Positions 43,411 through 55,937 of a stretch of DNA of 64,000 nucleotides are shown here, in pieces. A program made the translations under genes and the position numbers. The stretch covers positions 4,017,072 through 4,081,071 of the forward strand of contig CM026566.1 in the NCBI GenBank assembly GCA_015143295.1. The letters run 5' to 3'. Under the pieces are notes generated by a model. That model was not told where the DNA came from. It ran no database searches and saw only the letters and a program-made list of their open reading frames with translations. Numbering within the stretch: position 1 is the stretch's first letter; each line of letters opens with the position of its first letter. This DNA is from Tetracentron sinense (lineage: Eukaryota; Streptophyta; Magnoliopsida; Trochodendrales; Trochodendraceae).

Positions 43411-46400
43411 TCATTCAAACAATTTCGGGTACTTCGCTTTGACTTCAGCTTCACGCTCCCATGTAGACTCTTCTCGAGCATGATGTTGCCACTGCACGAG
43501 AACTAATGGAATCGTTTTGGTGCGAAGGACTTGATCTCTCCGATCCAATATATGAACCGGCCTCTCAACTAACATGAGATCCTCTCGAATTTCCAACGGA
43601 TCCAAGTCTATGACATGCGAAGGATCCGCAATGTACTTTCGAAGCATAGACACATGGAAAACGTTGTGAACCGCGGCCATGTGAGGTGGAAGAGCTACTC
43701 GATAAGCAACTTCACCAACCCGCGTGATAATCTCAAACGGTCCAACATAGCGAGGACTAAGCTTGCCTCTTTTGCCGAATCTCATAATCCCTTTGCTAGG
43801 AGATACTTTCACAAAGACTCGATCCCCAACCTGGAATTCCAAGTCCCTGCGGCGCGTGTCTGCATAGCTCTTTTGGCGATCTTGAGCGGCTTTCAACCGA
43901 TCCCGGATGATCTTGACTATACTAGCAGTTTGCTCAATCAACTCCGGACCAAGTACTTTTCTTTTTCCTACCTCATCCCAGTAGAGAGGAGACCTGCAGC
44001 TTCGCCCATACAAAGCCTCGAATGGAGCCATTTGGATGCTCGCCTGATAGCTATTGTTGTAGGCGAACTCTACCAAAGGCAAGTGCTCTTCCCAACTGCC
44101 TTTGAAATCCAACATACAAGCCTGAAGCATGTCTTCTATAACTTGGTTCACCCTCTCGGTTTGTCCATCCGTCTGTGAATGAAAAGCAGTGCTGAAATCA
44201 AGTCAGGAACCCATAGCTTCTGGAAAACTTTTCCAGAATCTTGATGTGAATCTTGGATCCCGATCTGACACAATACTGACTGGCACCCCATGTAGTCTAA
44301 CTACTTCCTTGATGTATAGTGCAGCCAACTGACTAGAGTTGAAGGTAGTACGGTAGGGTAAGAAATGAGCAGACTTTGTCAAACGATCCACTACTACCCA
44401 TATCGCACCGTGCCACATATTCAGCAACATCCCTCTTCATATTCCGCCACCAAAATTGACTCTTGAGGTTCCGGTACATCTTCGTACCCCCTGGATGCAC
44501 AGTGTACTTTGCTCGGTGGGCTTCATCCAAAATCTCCGTCCGAAGATCTGCATTGGTTGGGACACACAGCCTTCCCTTGAATGTGATAGCACCTCGGCTA
44601 GTGAGAGAGAACTCTTCACTACCCTTAGCAACTTCCTTGTCCCGATAAGCCAACAATTCAGCATCCGTGGCTTGGTATTCTTGGATCAAATCTATAATGT
44701 ATGGCCGAACCGTGACATTTGCCAAGATAGGGCTACGGACGAAGTCATTCACACTGATGTCCAGATTTGCCAAATCTTCAAGTAGCTTCCATTCTTGCAC
44801 CAACATGCATGCTAATAACCCCGGAGGTCTTCTACTCAGAGCATCAGCCACTACATTTGCTTTACCCAGGTGGTATTGGATGGTACAATCATAGTCTTTC
44901 AAAAATTTCATCCAACGTCGTTGCCTTAGATTAAGCTCCTTTTGGGAAAAGAGATACTTGAGACTCTTGTGATCCGTGAACACATAGAACTCCACCCCAT
45001 AAAGGTAATGACGCCAAATCTTAAGTGCAAACATGACTGCGGCAAGCTCCAAGTCTTGCGTGGGGTAATTCTTCTCATGCTCCTTCAATTGTCTTGATGC
45101 ATAGGCAATGACTTTCTTATGCTGCATGAGTACACACCCAAGTCCAACGTGCGAGGCATCATTATACACCTCATACCCATAAGGTCCGGATTGCACAGTA
45201 ATTATAGGGGCTGTAGTAAGCCTCTTCTTCAGTTCCATGAAACTGATCTCACACTTGTCACTCCATACAAACTTCGCATTCTTCCTCGTCAGGTAAGTGA
45301 GTGGTGCTGCAAGGCTGGAAAAACCCTCTACGAATCTCCTGTAGTAGCCTGCCAAACCAAGAAAACTGCGTATCTCCGTGACACTCTTGGGCCTCACCCA
45401 GTTCATAACAGCCTCTATTTTCTTCGGATTAACGGAGATGCCTTCCGCATAAACAACGTGGCCTAGGAATGCCACCTCTTCCAACCAAAACTCACACTTG
45501 CTAAGTTTGGCGTATAGCTTGTGCTCTCTCAGCATTCCCAAAGCAAGACAAAGGTCTCGCATGTGGTCTTCCCGTGTTTGGGAATATATCAAGATGTCAT
45601 CTATAAACACGATCACACATCGATCAAGACATGGCTGGAACACCCGGTTCATCAAATCCATAAAGGCTGCTAGCACGTTTGTGAGGCCAAAAGGCATCAC
45701 TAAGAACTCGTAGTGCCCATACCGAGTCCGGAAAGCAGTTTTGGGAACATCTTCCGCCTTAATCTTCAACTGGTGATAACCCGACCGAAGATCTATCTTT
45801 GAGAAAAATCTTGCTCCTTTCAACTGATCGAACAAGTCATCAATTCTAGGCAATGGATACCTATTCTTTATAGTGACTTTGTTCAATTGCCGATAATCGA
45901 CGCACATCCGCATCGAGCCATCCTTCTTCTTAACGAACAGTACCGGGGCACCCCACGGTGAGACACTTGGTCGTATGAAACCAAGGCCTTGTAATTTCTC
46001 CAACTGAGTCTTCAACTCCTTGAGTTCAATAGGGGCCATTCTATACGGAGCCCTGAAAATAGGAGTTGTGCTTGGTGCAAGCTCGATCACAAACTCAATC
46101 TTCCTGTCTGGAGGCAACCCTAGTAACTCCTCTGGAAATACATCCAGAAATTCACTCACAACCGGAATAGTCGATGAGTCCTTTGCCTCAGGGTTAGCTA
46201 AGCTCAACGCCGCAAAACGAACAATATCTCTACTTTTCAACCCGCGAAAGTGGAATGGTTTTCCTTCTACTGGCTTGAAGAGTACCATTTTCTCAAAGCA
46301 AGCTACATGCCCGTGATGTGCCGCTAACCAATCCATTCCCAATATCACGTCAAAGTCTTGGAATCCAAGAACTATTAGATCAACCGCCAACTCATGGCTT

Positions 46401-46596
46401 CCCACTTGAACCACACTATTTCGACACACTTTGTTTGTCAACACTGTTTTGCCGAGAGGAGTCGAAATGGCTAACTCCAGTTCTAGCTGACTAGGCTCCA
46501 TAGAAAAACCTTCTGAAAAGCTCGGCGAGACAAACGAATGAGTAGACCCGGTATCAATCAACACTCTAGCCAAACATTCGTTGACTAATAGGGTTC
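43411..46596 (-). pseudogene. pol of element C (deletion plus stop)
   Basis: After the intron, exon 2 gives G-T-L-L-V-N-E-C and protease [13 protein letters not shown] with F-I-D-D, RNase H (here N-D-A-S instead of S-D-A-S) and the integrase finger up to Y-V-A-R-C. There, near 44405, about 140 bp present in F are missing and the frame changes; this removes the second Cys of the zinc finger and the first catalytic Asp. Sequence resumes with A-I-W-V-V-V-D. A TGA (about 44203) replaces the Arg of M-G-S-R. The chromodomain-like end (H-H-A-R-E-E-S-T-W-E-R) is intact to 43411. Confidence 0.92.
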
Positions 46597-46740
46597 CTGA
46601 AATTTCAACTAGCTACGTCAATCCATGCATCAACAGAGTATACATATAGATACATAGATATATAACATGCCATATACGTACACAAGGAATAAGGCACAAC
46701 ATGATAGTTTATGGAAAATTAAAGAACTCTAAACGCGTAC
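46597..46740 (-). other. gag-pol intron of element C (144 nt)
   Basis: The minus-strand donor is TGCAAG|GTACGC and the acceptor GAAATTTCAG|GAACC. Joining the exons keeps the frame through a split Gly codon, as in D, E and F. Confidence 0.75.
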
Positions 46741-47989
46741 CTTGCACTACATCATCAGATGCAAGTGCATCGCCCTCTATCAAGGCAAAAACTCGCCCCT
46801 GGTTCACCTGGCAAGGCTGAGGTGTAGACCGGGTAGCCTGGGATGACGCCTGATATGATCCTGCTGGGCGTGCTGGCGGCCTAATCCCTTGAGACTGACC
46901 TGGTAAATGCCGACTAGGGCAATCCCTGATCATATGGCCCTGGCGACCACAATGAAAACATCCACCAGATGCCCTTCGGTAATCTCCTGCCTGGTGCCTT
47001 CGGCCGCATGAAGTGCAGACCTCGTGTGCATAAGTCAGAGGGGCCGAAGGTGGAGCATACCTCACCGTCTGAGGTGTAACTGGACGTGGAGCTGGAAGAG
47101 CCTGAGGTCGCGGTGCCTGAGGCACATACTGCCGTGGAGCTGGAGGCGCATAAGATGGCCTCATTGGTGGTGTTGGCCACACATACTGATAAGGGCCGGT
47201 ACGAGCCCGCCTCTCTGGAGGTGCCGAACTACTAGGTTGGCCCCTCGCCAATTCCCTCTTCTTGGACACTGTCTCTGAATTGGCCTCGACCAATAAGGCC
47301 TTGTCCACTACCTCAGGGTAGGTGGCATGCCTGAAAACCGAGACCTTCTCCATGATAACATCCTTGAGCCCTTGCTCAAACCTTCTTGCCTTCATTGTCT
47401 CGTTGGCAACCATGTGAGGCGCAAATCTAGAGAGCTCTGAGAACTTAGCCTCATAAATGGCCACGGTCATCGAACCTTGCTCTAGGTTGATGAATTCTTT
47501 TTCTTTCTTTTCCCGTGCCCCAACAGGAAAGTACTTCTTATAAAACGTGTCCTTGAACTCCTCCCAAGTCCAGGGTTGACCCTGCATGGTCGAATCCCAT
47601 GTCCTCAATGCGGATAACCACCAATGGTGGGCCTCGCCCTCTAGCATGAAAACTGCCCATGCTACTCTATCCTCCTCTGTAGGCGAGAGGATCGCAAAGA
47701 TCTTCTCCATCTGGAGGATCCATGCCTCCACAGCAAGAGGGTCCACACTCCCATGGAATGATGGAGGCCTCAATCTCTTGAATGCCTCAATCCCAGCTGT
47801 ATGATGTACTGGAGCCGCGGGCGGTGGAGTAGGTGCCCCCGACGATGGTATAGCCTGCCGAGCCGCCAGAATGGCGAGAGTCTCAGCAATAAAGCCTAAG
47901 ACCTGAGAGAGGTCCGGCTGCTCATCCTCATCTCGTGAAGAAGAAGAAGCCCTGGTGTGTGGTCCACGACCACGTGTGCCCCGCCTCAT
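46709..47989 (-). CDS. gag of element C (open)
   Basis: A 426-codon frame starts M-R-R-G-T at 47989, 11 bases after the acceptor TTCTCAG (ending 48000 on the minus strand). It has the Gag core (E-G-E-A-H-H-W-W ... Y-E-A-K-F-S-E-L-S-R-F-A-P-H-M), a Pro/Ala-rich hinge and two zinc knuckles. The first (C-T-S-C-G-R-R-H) has lost its last Cys, replaced by Tyr; the second (C-F-H-C-G...H...C) is complete. Coding sequence proper ends at the donor (46741); the last residues to 46709 are intron readthrough. Possibly translatable. Confidence 0.83.
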   Translation of the reverse strand: MRRGTRGRGPHTRASSSSRDEDEQPDLSQVLGFIAETLAILAARQAIPSSGAPTPPPAAPVHHTAGIEAFKRLRPPSFHGSVDPLAVEAWILQMEKIFAILSPTEEDRVAWAVFMLEGEAHHWWLSALRTWDSTMQGQPWTWEEFKDTFYKKYFPVGAREKKEKEFINLEQGSMTVAIYEAKFSELSRFAPHMVANETMKARRFEQGLKDVIMEKVSVFRHATYPEVVDKALLVEANSETVSKKRELARGQPSSSAPPERRARTGPYQYVWPTPPMRPSYAPPAPRQYVPQAPRPQALPAPRPVTPQTVRYAPPSAPLTYAHEVCTSCGRRHQAGDYRRASGGCFHCGRQGHMIRDCPSRHLPGQSQGIRPPARPAGSYQASSQATRSTPQPCQVNQGRVFALIEGDALASDDVVQGTRLEFFNFP

Positions 47990-48333
47990 GACTAAAGTCC
48001 TGAGAACAATAGCACCACATGAGTCTCACTTGAAACCACCATTTATCGCATTTTCATTTCACAATAATTCAAGTGACATTATGTGTATAATATAATACTA
48101 ATATACATCGCATCACAACCATCGGTGTATTTATAATATTATACCTTGGTGTTCTAGCGTTCCTAAGACTCGTACTTGGTTGAAGCAACCATTTTGACTA
48201 AGACTAAAGTTTAGTCTTACACTTGGATCAAGACTCGCTTCCGACTTACTTCCTTCCTAACTTGTTTCCCGACATATGCTCTTGTCAAGCCGTGGTATTA
48301 GATTCTAAGTGACCCTAGAGACCTAAAGCCTAA

Positions 48334-48345
48334 GCTCTGATACCA
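48334..48345 (-). other. Primer-binding site of element C
   Basis: The reverse complement TGGTATCAGAGC matches initiator Met-tRNA. It lies four bases from the LTR start (48350). Confidence 0.88.
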
Positions 48346-48349
48346 CTTC

Positions 48350-50591
48350 TGTCGCGACCCAAAACCCACCCTAGGAGTTAGAGTGAACTTTGGACAACTA
48401 ATCATGGCTTACATGACTTACTTGACAAACCAACCTGTAAAAACCCACAAAGCATATACAATAGAGGATATAAACAGCGGAAACATACTCTAACATAGCA
48501 CAGCGGAAGTCTAAACAAACCTCTATGTATATCCAAATCCAAGTTTACACAAAAGGAATCCAAAAGAAAGTGCAGACAGACCCGCCAAAATACATGAATG
48601 TATATCTCTCATCTCACCCACAGTTATTCACTCAAAATCTACCACCACCTAATGGTAACCCTCTACTGGAGGTTCCTCAACGTACTCCTCCACCTAAGGG
48701 CTCGGAGCACAGACATCAAAAGGAGCAGCTGCTCCGCCATCACCTGCTGACATAAGAAGTACGGCTGAGCATGGAATACTTAGCGGGTACCAAGCGCTAA
48801 CCAACAGTCATAGCATACGGATAGCATACATAAAGCAGGAAACAATTTAAGCATATAAAGCAGGAATGATTCATATCATGTAAATAAAGTAAAGCAATAT
48901 AATTCATCATGTTTGCATTCATAAAAGTCGGTAAAAACCCTTGAAATCTTGGGCACTTGACTTGACTGAAATTACCCCTTTTATGCTTGAAACCTTGTCT
49001 ACCATGTCATGCGTGTCATGCTTGTATCATGCGTGTCATGTCATGCCATGCGTGTATCATGCTTGCTTGTTCTGAAAAGTAATCTACTTGTGAGGGAAGG
49101 GAGACCCTTCTTCCTAGAATGCTCATGCTTGTCATGCTATGTCATGTCATGCTTACTCGGAAAAGTAAACTACTTGTGAAGGAAGGAAGACCCTTCTTCC
49201 TGGAATGCTCATGCTTGTCCTTCCACTTGTAAGATTCACTTGTGAGATGTCCTTGTGAGATGCACTTACGAGGGAAGGGAGACCCTTCTTATGAAAATGC
49301 ATGATTGTCTTGTCCTTGCCAAAAGCGAGGTAAAACATATCGTAGAATATGCCCCACCTCTAAATCCCATTCTTGAAAACCTCGGTAAATCATGTCATGT
49401 ATGCGTGCTCGTGAGGTCGTGTGCATACTTGCATTTGGAATTAAATATGACATTTGAGTAATTCATAACACATAACATCAATGATTTGAGCAATTTAATA
49501 TTCATATCATTTAGGGAAAGCGAACAATCACACTATCATGACCCTAGCAATTTCCATAAACCTTAAACATTCATTTTCTTAATTTATTATTCATTTTATT
49601 CACCTTGGCATTTCATCAAACATGGTGCATTCATTATTTATCAACCCTACAACATGCTTTTCTAGGTGGGTTTTACTCACATCACATATGTATGTTCATT
49701 ATAGGTACAATGCCCTCCCCGTTAATCCATCACATCAATACACACGGCATCCAATCGCCCACATTCATCTCCATTCACCATTCAAAACCCATCTCATAAT
49801 ACATGGATGTATAAAGGAACACAAAGAAAATAAAGGAAAAGAAGAACTATAACTAGGAGGGTTGCAAGAAGTACCGACCTTGAAGAAATGAGGAAGAAAC
49901 CCCTTCCAAAAACGACCGTGTAGTTGCTGCCCTAGCTTGGATCACGAGCTCCTCGAATGCTTGAGCCTTGATCTTGAAGAAAACAGACTTGGGGTTGATC
50001 TAGGGCCTTAACCCCTTTGATTTCCCCCCAAATGAAAACCTAGGTTTTGGAAACCCTTCTCCTTTCTCTCTATCTCTCAAAAGACTCTAAGGGTTGTGTA
50101 TGAACCCTCAAATGATCGGGCAAAGCCTTTAAGGTATGAGTGAAACGCCCAAAAGACGAAAACACCCTTAATGAAATTTTTGCAAAAACACGAAGACCGA
50201 GCGATCGGTGGTTATGACCGATCGATCGGTTGCCTACCGAGCGATCGGTCAATTGACCGAGCTCTCGACCAAAATTTAACTCTCTGGAAAATTTCTCCAT
50301 ACAAATTCTTCGACCAGTCGATAGCTACCGATCGATCGGTTTTGGACCGATCGATCGCTCCATGGACCGAGCGATCGGTTGCCTATAGGTCCAAACTGTT
50401 TTGGCCATATCTTTTGACTCGCTCGTTGGATTTTGACGATTTAACTTGCGTTGGGTTCGTACTTCGAAAAGGAACATTTTTGACGTTTCGAAATTTCTAA
50501 TTTCTTCCTTATTTATTAATTGCACTACTTTAAAGGAAAATTGGCAACGAAAGTGCTATGTATTAAGCATGAAAAAGTCCGGGGCTCTACA
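48350..50591 (-). repeat. 5' LTR of element C (2242 bp)
   Basis: Leader donor CTTCAAG|GTCGGT (intron from 49878 downward, acceptor at 48000). U5 stem at 48361-48371 with 48381-48391. The palindrome array (50195-50375) has more ACCGATCGATCGGT copies than the left LTR, which lacks one block around the GATCGGTTGCC unit. The micro-ORF is broken by a stop at its Trp codon. Confidence 0.9.
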
Positions 50592-50596
50592 ATATC

Positions 50597-53529
50597 ACCA
50601 AAATCAATACTATTTTACAGTCACTCCCTCGGTCATTCAACTTGTTTGTAGTGAATTACAGTATAAACAAGTAAGAGATGACTCTTAGTTGATTGATAGA
50701 ATCACTATTGGCTGTGGAAGATGAGATCAGAAAAGATATTGATGTTGAAATTATGTTTGTTGAAAGACCTATACCTATGATGGTGTCTGAAAAGAAAAGG
50801 AAGAGAAACAATGGTAAAGGAAAGCTGAAAGACAATTGGGATAAGACAATAGTTACCAAAGGTTCATCAAGAGATGCTGGCTAAGATAGGAAAGGCAAGG
50901 GAAAGTGTTTCCACTGTGGTAAAATAGGCCACTGGAAGAGGAACTGTAGGATTTACCTCACAACTCTTAAGAAGGGTCGCACCAGTACTCAAGGTATGAG
51001 ATGCTTTGAAGTACTATTTACTATTAAGTCAATCTTTCTGGATGGTTTCCCTAATTCATGGTGCATGGATTCTGAATCCACTGTACATGTTTGCAATTGG
51101 TTACAGGGATTCAATGAAACCAAGAAATCGACAAGATAGGAGCAGATGCTTAAAGTTGGCTCGGATGCAAAAGTTGCAGTCAAGTCAATAAGCAATCTTA
51201 CTCTTTATTTACCTTAAGGAAAGACATTAATTATAAAAGACTGTGTCTTCTGAATATAGGAATTTGATTTCAGTATCTAGACATTTACTTTGTCAAAAAG
51301 CGATCGTACTTCGAATGGTCTTGATTACTGGTAATCTCATTAATGGTCTTTATTTAATATTTCCTTTGGTAAATAATGAATGTCTGCAAAGTGACAATGC
51401 CTCATCATCTAGAATGTCTGGAATGAAGAGGCATTGCACTGAGTCTACTTATTTTTGGCATAAGAGACTTGGTCATATTAATCTTGATAAGATCAAGAGG
51501 TTGGTAATAGATGGTCCCCTTAAATTTCTCAAGGTAGAACCACTCCCTACTTGCGAATCATGTCTCGAAGGGAAGATGACCAAGAAGCCTTACCCTAAAA
51601 AGGTAGGAAGAGCCGAAGAAAAGTTAAGACTCATATATAGTGATGTATGTGGTCCATTTAACATTGTTGCACGAGGGCAATACCGGTATTTTGTCACATT
51701 TACCAATGACTATTCCAGATATAGATATGTCTATTAGATGCAACACAAATCTAACACCTTTGAAAAGTTCAAAGAATTCAGATTAGAAGTTGAGAATCAA
51801 ATAGAAAAATCCATAAAGATACTTCGATCAAATCGAGGTGGTGAATACCTCACTAACGAGTTTATGGATTACTTAAGGGATAATGAGATTATCTCGCAAT
51901 GGACAAGTCCTGCATCTCCTCAACAAAGTGGAGTTTCTGAAAGAAGAAACCGGACCTTATTAGATATGATTTGCCTTATAATGAGCCATGCCGATGTACC
52001 TTCATATCTTTGGGGATATGTTTTACAAACTGCCATTTATATTCTAAACTGGGTTCCTTCTAAATCTATACCGGTTACACCCTATGAATTGTAGACTGGG
52101 CGAAAACCTAGTTTACAACATCTAAGGGTATGGGGTTATCCTGTGCATGTTCGCAAACTCGAACCCACTAAGTTAGAATCTAGAACAGAGAAATGAAACT
52201 TTGTAGGATATCCAAAAGAAACTACGGGTTTCTATTTCTACTCCAAGGCAGATCAAACAATAGTTGTTAGGCATCATGCCACTTTCTTAGAGGAAGAAAT
52301 GGATCTTCTTAAGAAGGTTGAATTTCATGAGATGAAAGACAACATAACCAGTGTTCAAGATGAACCTAATCCTTCAACTTTTAATTCTTCTAATTTTGTT
52401 CCACTGAGAAGGTCTAAAAGAGTTTCTAGACAACTAGATAAACTTCAGTATTATAATAATGAGGTTTATCTAGTTACCCCTGATGATGAGGATACGGATT
52501 CTAATACTTATCAGGAAGCTACATTAGATGTAGATGCATCTCAATGGAATAAAGCTAAGAATGCTAAAATAGATTCCATGTATGACAACGGCGTTTGGAC
52601 TTCAGTAGATCCACCAGATGGTATAAGGCCAATTGCATGCAAATGGATTTAGAAAAGGAAGAAGGGTGCCGATGGTAATGTGGAGACCTATAAACCTAGA
52701 CTTGTTGTAAAAGGTTACACACAAATTCAAGGAATTGATTATTAGGATACCTTTTCACTTGTAGCTATGCTCAAATCCATCAGGATATTACTGGTTACAG
52801 CTGCACACCATGACTATGAGATATGACAAATGGATGTAAAAACTGTTTTCCTTAATGGAATGTTAGATGAAGACATCTATATGAAACAACCTGAGGGCTT
52901 CATTGCTCCTAACCACGAGAACATGGTATGCAAACTCAACAAGTCGATATATGGGTTAAAACAAGCTTCCAGAAGCTGGAACCAAAGATTTGATCTTTCG
53001 ATCAAAGAATTTGTATTCCAAAATAATTTAGAGGAATCTTGAATATAGAAGGACAGTGGGAGAGCACTTGTATTCCTAATTCTTTATGTAGATGACATCC
53101 TACTCATTGAGAATGAAGTAGGGATGTTGTCATCAGTCAAAATTTGGCTTTCTCAGCATTTCTCAATGAAAGACTTGGGAGAGGCATCCTATATTCTCGG
53201 AATAAAGATTCTAAGAGATAGAAATGCCGAATGTTGGGATTGAGCTAAACCTCCTACATAGACAGGATTTTGTCTAGGTATAGTATGAGTGACTGTAGGA
53301 CAACACTCATTCCTTTTAGACATGGTGTCACTTTGTCTAAAAAGATGGCCCTTACATCAGCTAATGAGATCGAGCAGATGAAGAGGTGCTCTTATGCTTC
53401 GGCAGTTAGGAGCCTCATGTATGCCATGCTATGTACTAGACCGGATATCTGTCATGCAGTGGGAGTTGCTAGTCGGTTCCAAAGCAATCTAAGTATGAGA
53501 TAATTGGACTGTTGTGAAGCATATCATGA
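50597..53529 (+). pseudogene. Copia gag end, protease, integrase, RT, RNase H start
   Basis: The copia frame continues after C. In order: the end of Gag with a CX2CX4HX4C knuckle (50906-50947), a protease remnant whose D-S-G site reads D-S-E (51068-51076), the integrase HHCC region (H-K-R-L-G-H ... C-E-S-C, about 51460-51565), the integrase core (S-D-V-C-G-P-F ... S-G-V-S-E-R-R-N-R), RT (K-A-F-L-N-G-like region reading K-T-V-F-L-N-G, then Y-V-D-D at 53085-53096) and A-V-G-V-A-S-R-F near the RNase H start. More than ten stops (for example 51735, 52092, 52650) and frameshifts. F inserted at 53530. Confidence 0.9.
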
Positions 53530-53741
53530 TGTAGCACCCCGGACTTTTTCATCCTTAATGAATAGCACCTTCGTAGCTAATTGGCCGTTTTTGTAGTCTA
53601 ATTAATAAATAAGAGAGAAATCGGAAATTCTGAAACGTCAGAAATGTGCGTTTTTGAAAGACGAACCCAACGCAAGTTGAATCGTCGAAATCCGACGAGC
53701 GAGTCAAAAGATATGGTCAAAACAGTCCAGACATACAGAGA

Positions 53742-53928
53742 ACCGATCGCTCGGTCCAGTCAGCGATCGATCGGTCCATAACCGATCGATCGGTAGCTAT
53801 CGCGCGGTCAGAAATTTTGTATGGGGAAATTTTCCAGAGAGTGAGTTTTTGACCGGTCGATCGGTCATAAACACCGATCGCTCGGTAGGCAACCGATCGA
53901 TCGGTCATAACCACCGATCGCTCGGTCT
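53742..53928 (+). repeat. Palindrome array in U3 of LTR F
   Basis: ACCGATCGATCGGT and ACCGATCGCTCGGT copies, interrupted by the conserved tract GTATGGGGAAATTTTCCAGA that is also found in the arrays of C, D and G. An identical array is at about 61271-61457. Confidence 0.82.
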
Positions 53929-54906
53929 TCGCGTTTTTGCAGAAATTTCAGTAAGGGCGTTTTCGTCTTTTGGGTGTTAAACCCTTACCCATAAGGGTTT
54001 GCTCGACCCTTTGAGGCCTCACTTACAACATTTGAGGGATTTTGAGAGATAGAGAGAGAAGAGGAGAAAGCTCTAACCTAGGGTTTGGTTTTGAGAAGAA
54101 AATCAAAGGGGTGAAGACCCTAGATCGTCCCCAAGCACATTTTCTTCAAGATTTCAACTCAAGCTCGTGTGGGGTTCCATTCTCCAAGCTAGGGCAGCAA
54201 CCCAAGCACGTTTTTGAAAGGGGTTTCTTCCCCAACTCAAGTCTCCTTCAAGCAAAGGTGTTCTTCCTTCAAGTTGGAGCTTCAATCAAGGTTTCTACCA
54301 AGGATCAAGCCTTGATTTAAGGTTAGTACACCCTACTAACTTACCCTAGCAATAAATCTAGGTTTTTCCTTATGAAATATGATTCTTGTTAGTGTGTTTT
54401 ATTCCTTACAAAATGTGTCATCTATAATAAATATAAACAAGATAAAGAAAGAGTAGGGATGCTTGGATGGAGGTTGGATACGGCGATTGGATGCCGAATG
54501 TGTGATATATGATGTGTGGGATGTGGATTGGAAAATGGAGGATGGGCATTGTACAAATAACAAACTTACCCTTGTGTGGTTGAATGGAAAATATGCATTA
54601 AAAAGAAGGAGATAAACTACTAAGGAATAACGTATGAAAGTGTTTGACAAAATGCCTAAACTATGAATAAATGATCTCAACGAAGGACATGGAAATGGGT
54701 GTTATGCATGTTTCCTTATAAATGATAAATTGATCAAATGTTATGCAAACTACTTATGTTACTTATGTTCATATCATGAATTGAATTATAATGTCATATT
54801 TGGTTATTTCCATTATCATGATTGTCACTATAGACACGTACACGAGCACGCATGATAACATGAACCGTGATTTCAAGAGCATGTGCATTTAATAAACAAC
54901 AAGAAA

Positions 54907-55229
54907 GCATTTCATAACAAGGAGGTTGGTAGCCCAGGGAGGATTCGGGTGCTAGCCTCTGGCTCACAAGTGCATTTCATATCAAGGAGGTTGGTAGCCC
55001 AGGGAGGATTCGGGTACTAACCTCTGGCTCACAAGTGCATTTCATAACAAGGAGGTTGGTAGCCCAGGGAGGATTCGGGTACTAACCTCTGGCTCACAAG
55101 TGCATTTCATAACAAGGAGGTTGGTAGCCCAGGGACATCCGGGTGCTAACCTCTGGCTCACAAGTGCATTGCATATCAAGGAGGTTGGCAGCCCAGGGAG
55201 ATTCGGGTGCTAGCCTCTGGCTCACAAGT
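54907..55229 (+). repeat. Five-copy 64-65-bp minisatellite in LTR F
   Basis: Copies start at 54907, 54972, 55037, 55102 and 55166, each with AAGGAGGTTGGTAGCCCAGG and ending CTCTGGCTCACAAG. The copy number and per-copy variants are the same in the 3' LTR (62436-62758), so the array has not changed since insertion. Confidence 0.88.
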
Positions 55230-55508
55230 TTACAAGATGGAAGTTTACAAGATGATGATCATGCATTCATGCATGCACGCATACATGATTTCTACGAGGC
55301 ATACCGGGACATGACAAGGGTTTGAAGCATGAGTTTTATCGGCATTTTCGCATTCATGTACGCACGTCAGGATGCTTGTATTGTGTCATGCCCTATACTG
55401 TTCCTTTGTGATGTTTCTATTACTGCTTGTATGATATTACTATTATGCGTTGTTATGGTCTGCTAGTAGCTTGTACTCGCTGAGTATTCCATGCTCAGCC
55501 GTACTTTC

Positions 55509-55649
55509 ATGTCGGCAGGTACTGAGGGAGCCCTCGACCCGGAGCCTTGGGTCGAGGAAGAGTATACAGAGGAGAGAGAGTCGGCTATCCCATTACAGTC
55601 TCAGGCGGACCGAGACCTCGATGCGTGGCCATACCTCGACTACTGTTGA
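55509..55649 (+). CDS. Conserved acidic micro-ORF in 5' LTR of F
   Basis: A 46-codon frame starts M-S-A-G-T-E, with L-D-P-E-P-W-V-E-E-E-Y-T-E-E, then S-Q-A-D-R-D-L-D-A-W-P, and ends Y-L-D-Y-C. The first half is close to LTR B, D-L-D-x-W is shared with B, E and G, and Y-L-D-Y-C with LTR A. The start is 9 nt after the hairpin. It is strongly acidic with no targeting signal. Unknown product. Because F is young and its leader is probably transcribed, this is the copy most likely to be translated. Confidence 0.52.
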   Translation: MSAGTEGALDPEPWVEEEYTEERESAIPLQSQADRDLDAWPYLDYC

Positions 55650-55892
55650 GGGGAGAGTATGAGAGGGATTTGGTGTATTTTGATATTTTGATAGGTGGGC
55701 CTGTCCACCTTAGGCTCAGACATGTCTTGTATTTATGTTAACTTGGAATACTATTTTGGATCATCAGAAGAAATGAAAATTTGTTTACGCTTCCGCATAT
55801 ATGTTAGCTTCCGCGCTCTGATTATCGTTGTTAGTACTGTATTTTATCTTGTGCATTACAGGTTGGTTTGATAGGTTCGCAGTGTGACACCT

Positions 55893-55923
55893 AAAATATC
55901 CCTAAACTCCTAGGGGGTATTTT
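55893..55923 (+). other. U5 stem-loop next to the PBS, element F
   Basis: AAAATATCCC (55893-55902) pairs with GGGGTATTTT (55914-55923) with an 11-nt loop. Compared with E, one G-U pair has become A-U. The stem ends 11 bp before the LTR end. Confidence 0.65.
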
Positions 55924-55937
55924 GGGGCGTTACAGAG

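Larger units (their letters stand above)
41080..50591 (-). mobile_element. Gypsy element C (minus), with integrase deletion
   Basis: This 9512-bp element is flanked by perfect ATATC duplications (41075-41079 and 50592-50596) in the gag of the copia host. LTRs 41080-43311 and 48350-50591, PBS 48334-48345, gag 47989-46741, intron 46740-46597, pol 46596-43411. A deletion of about 140 bp in the integrase and one TGA make pol defective. Confidence 0.94.
53530..55934 (+). repeat. 5' LTR of element F (2405 bp)
   Basis: TGTAGCACCCCGG to GGGGCGTTACA. Shared U3 block (53667-53718), palindrome array (53742-53928), weak TATA (CATAAGGG, about 53990), donor TTTAAG|GTTAGTAC (intron from 54322), a five-copy minisatellite (54907-55229), hairpin (55479-55499), micro-ORF (55509-55649), GGTGG/CCACC hairpin (about 55694-55709) and U5 stem (55893-55923). 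Confidence 0.94.

Noticed and set aside
54907..55229. Evenly spaced repeats resembling a CRISPR array
   Set aside because: The units are contiguous near-identical 65-mers without unique spacers, inside a plant LTR and present in both LTR copies. It is a minisatellite.
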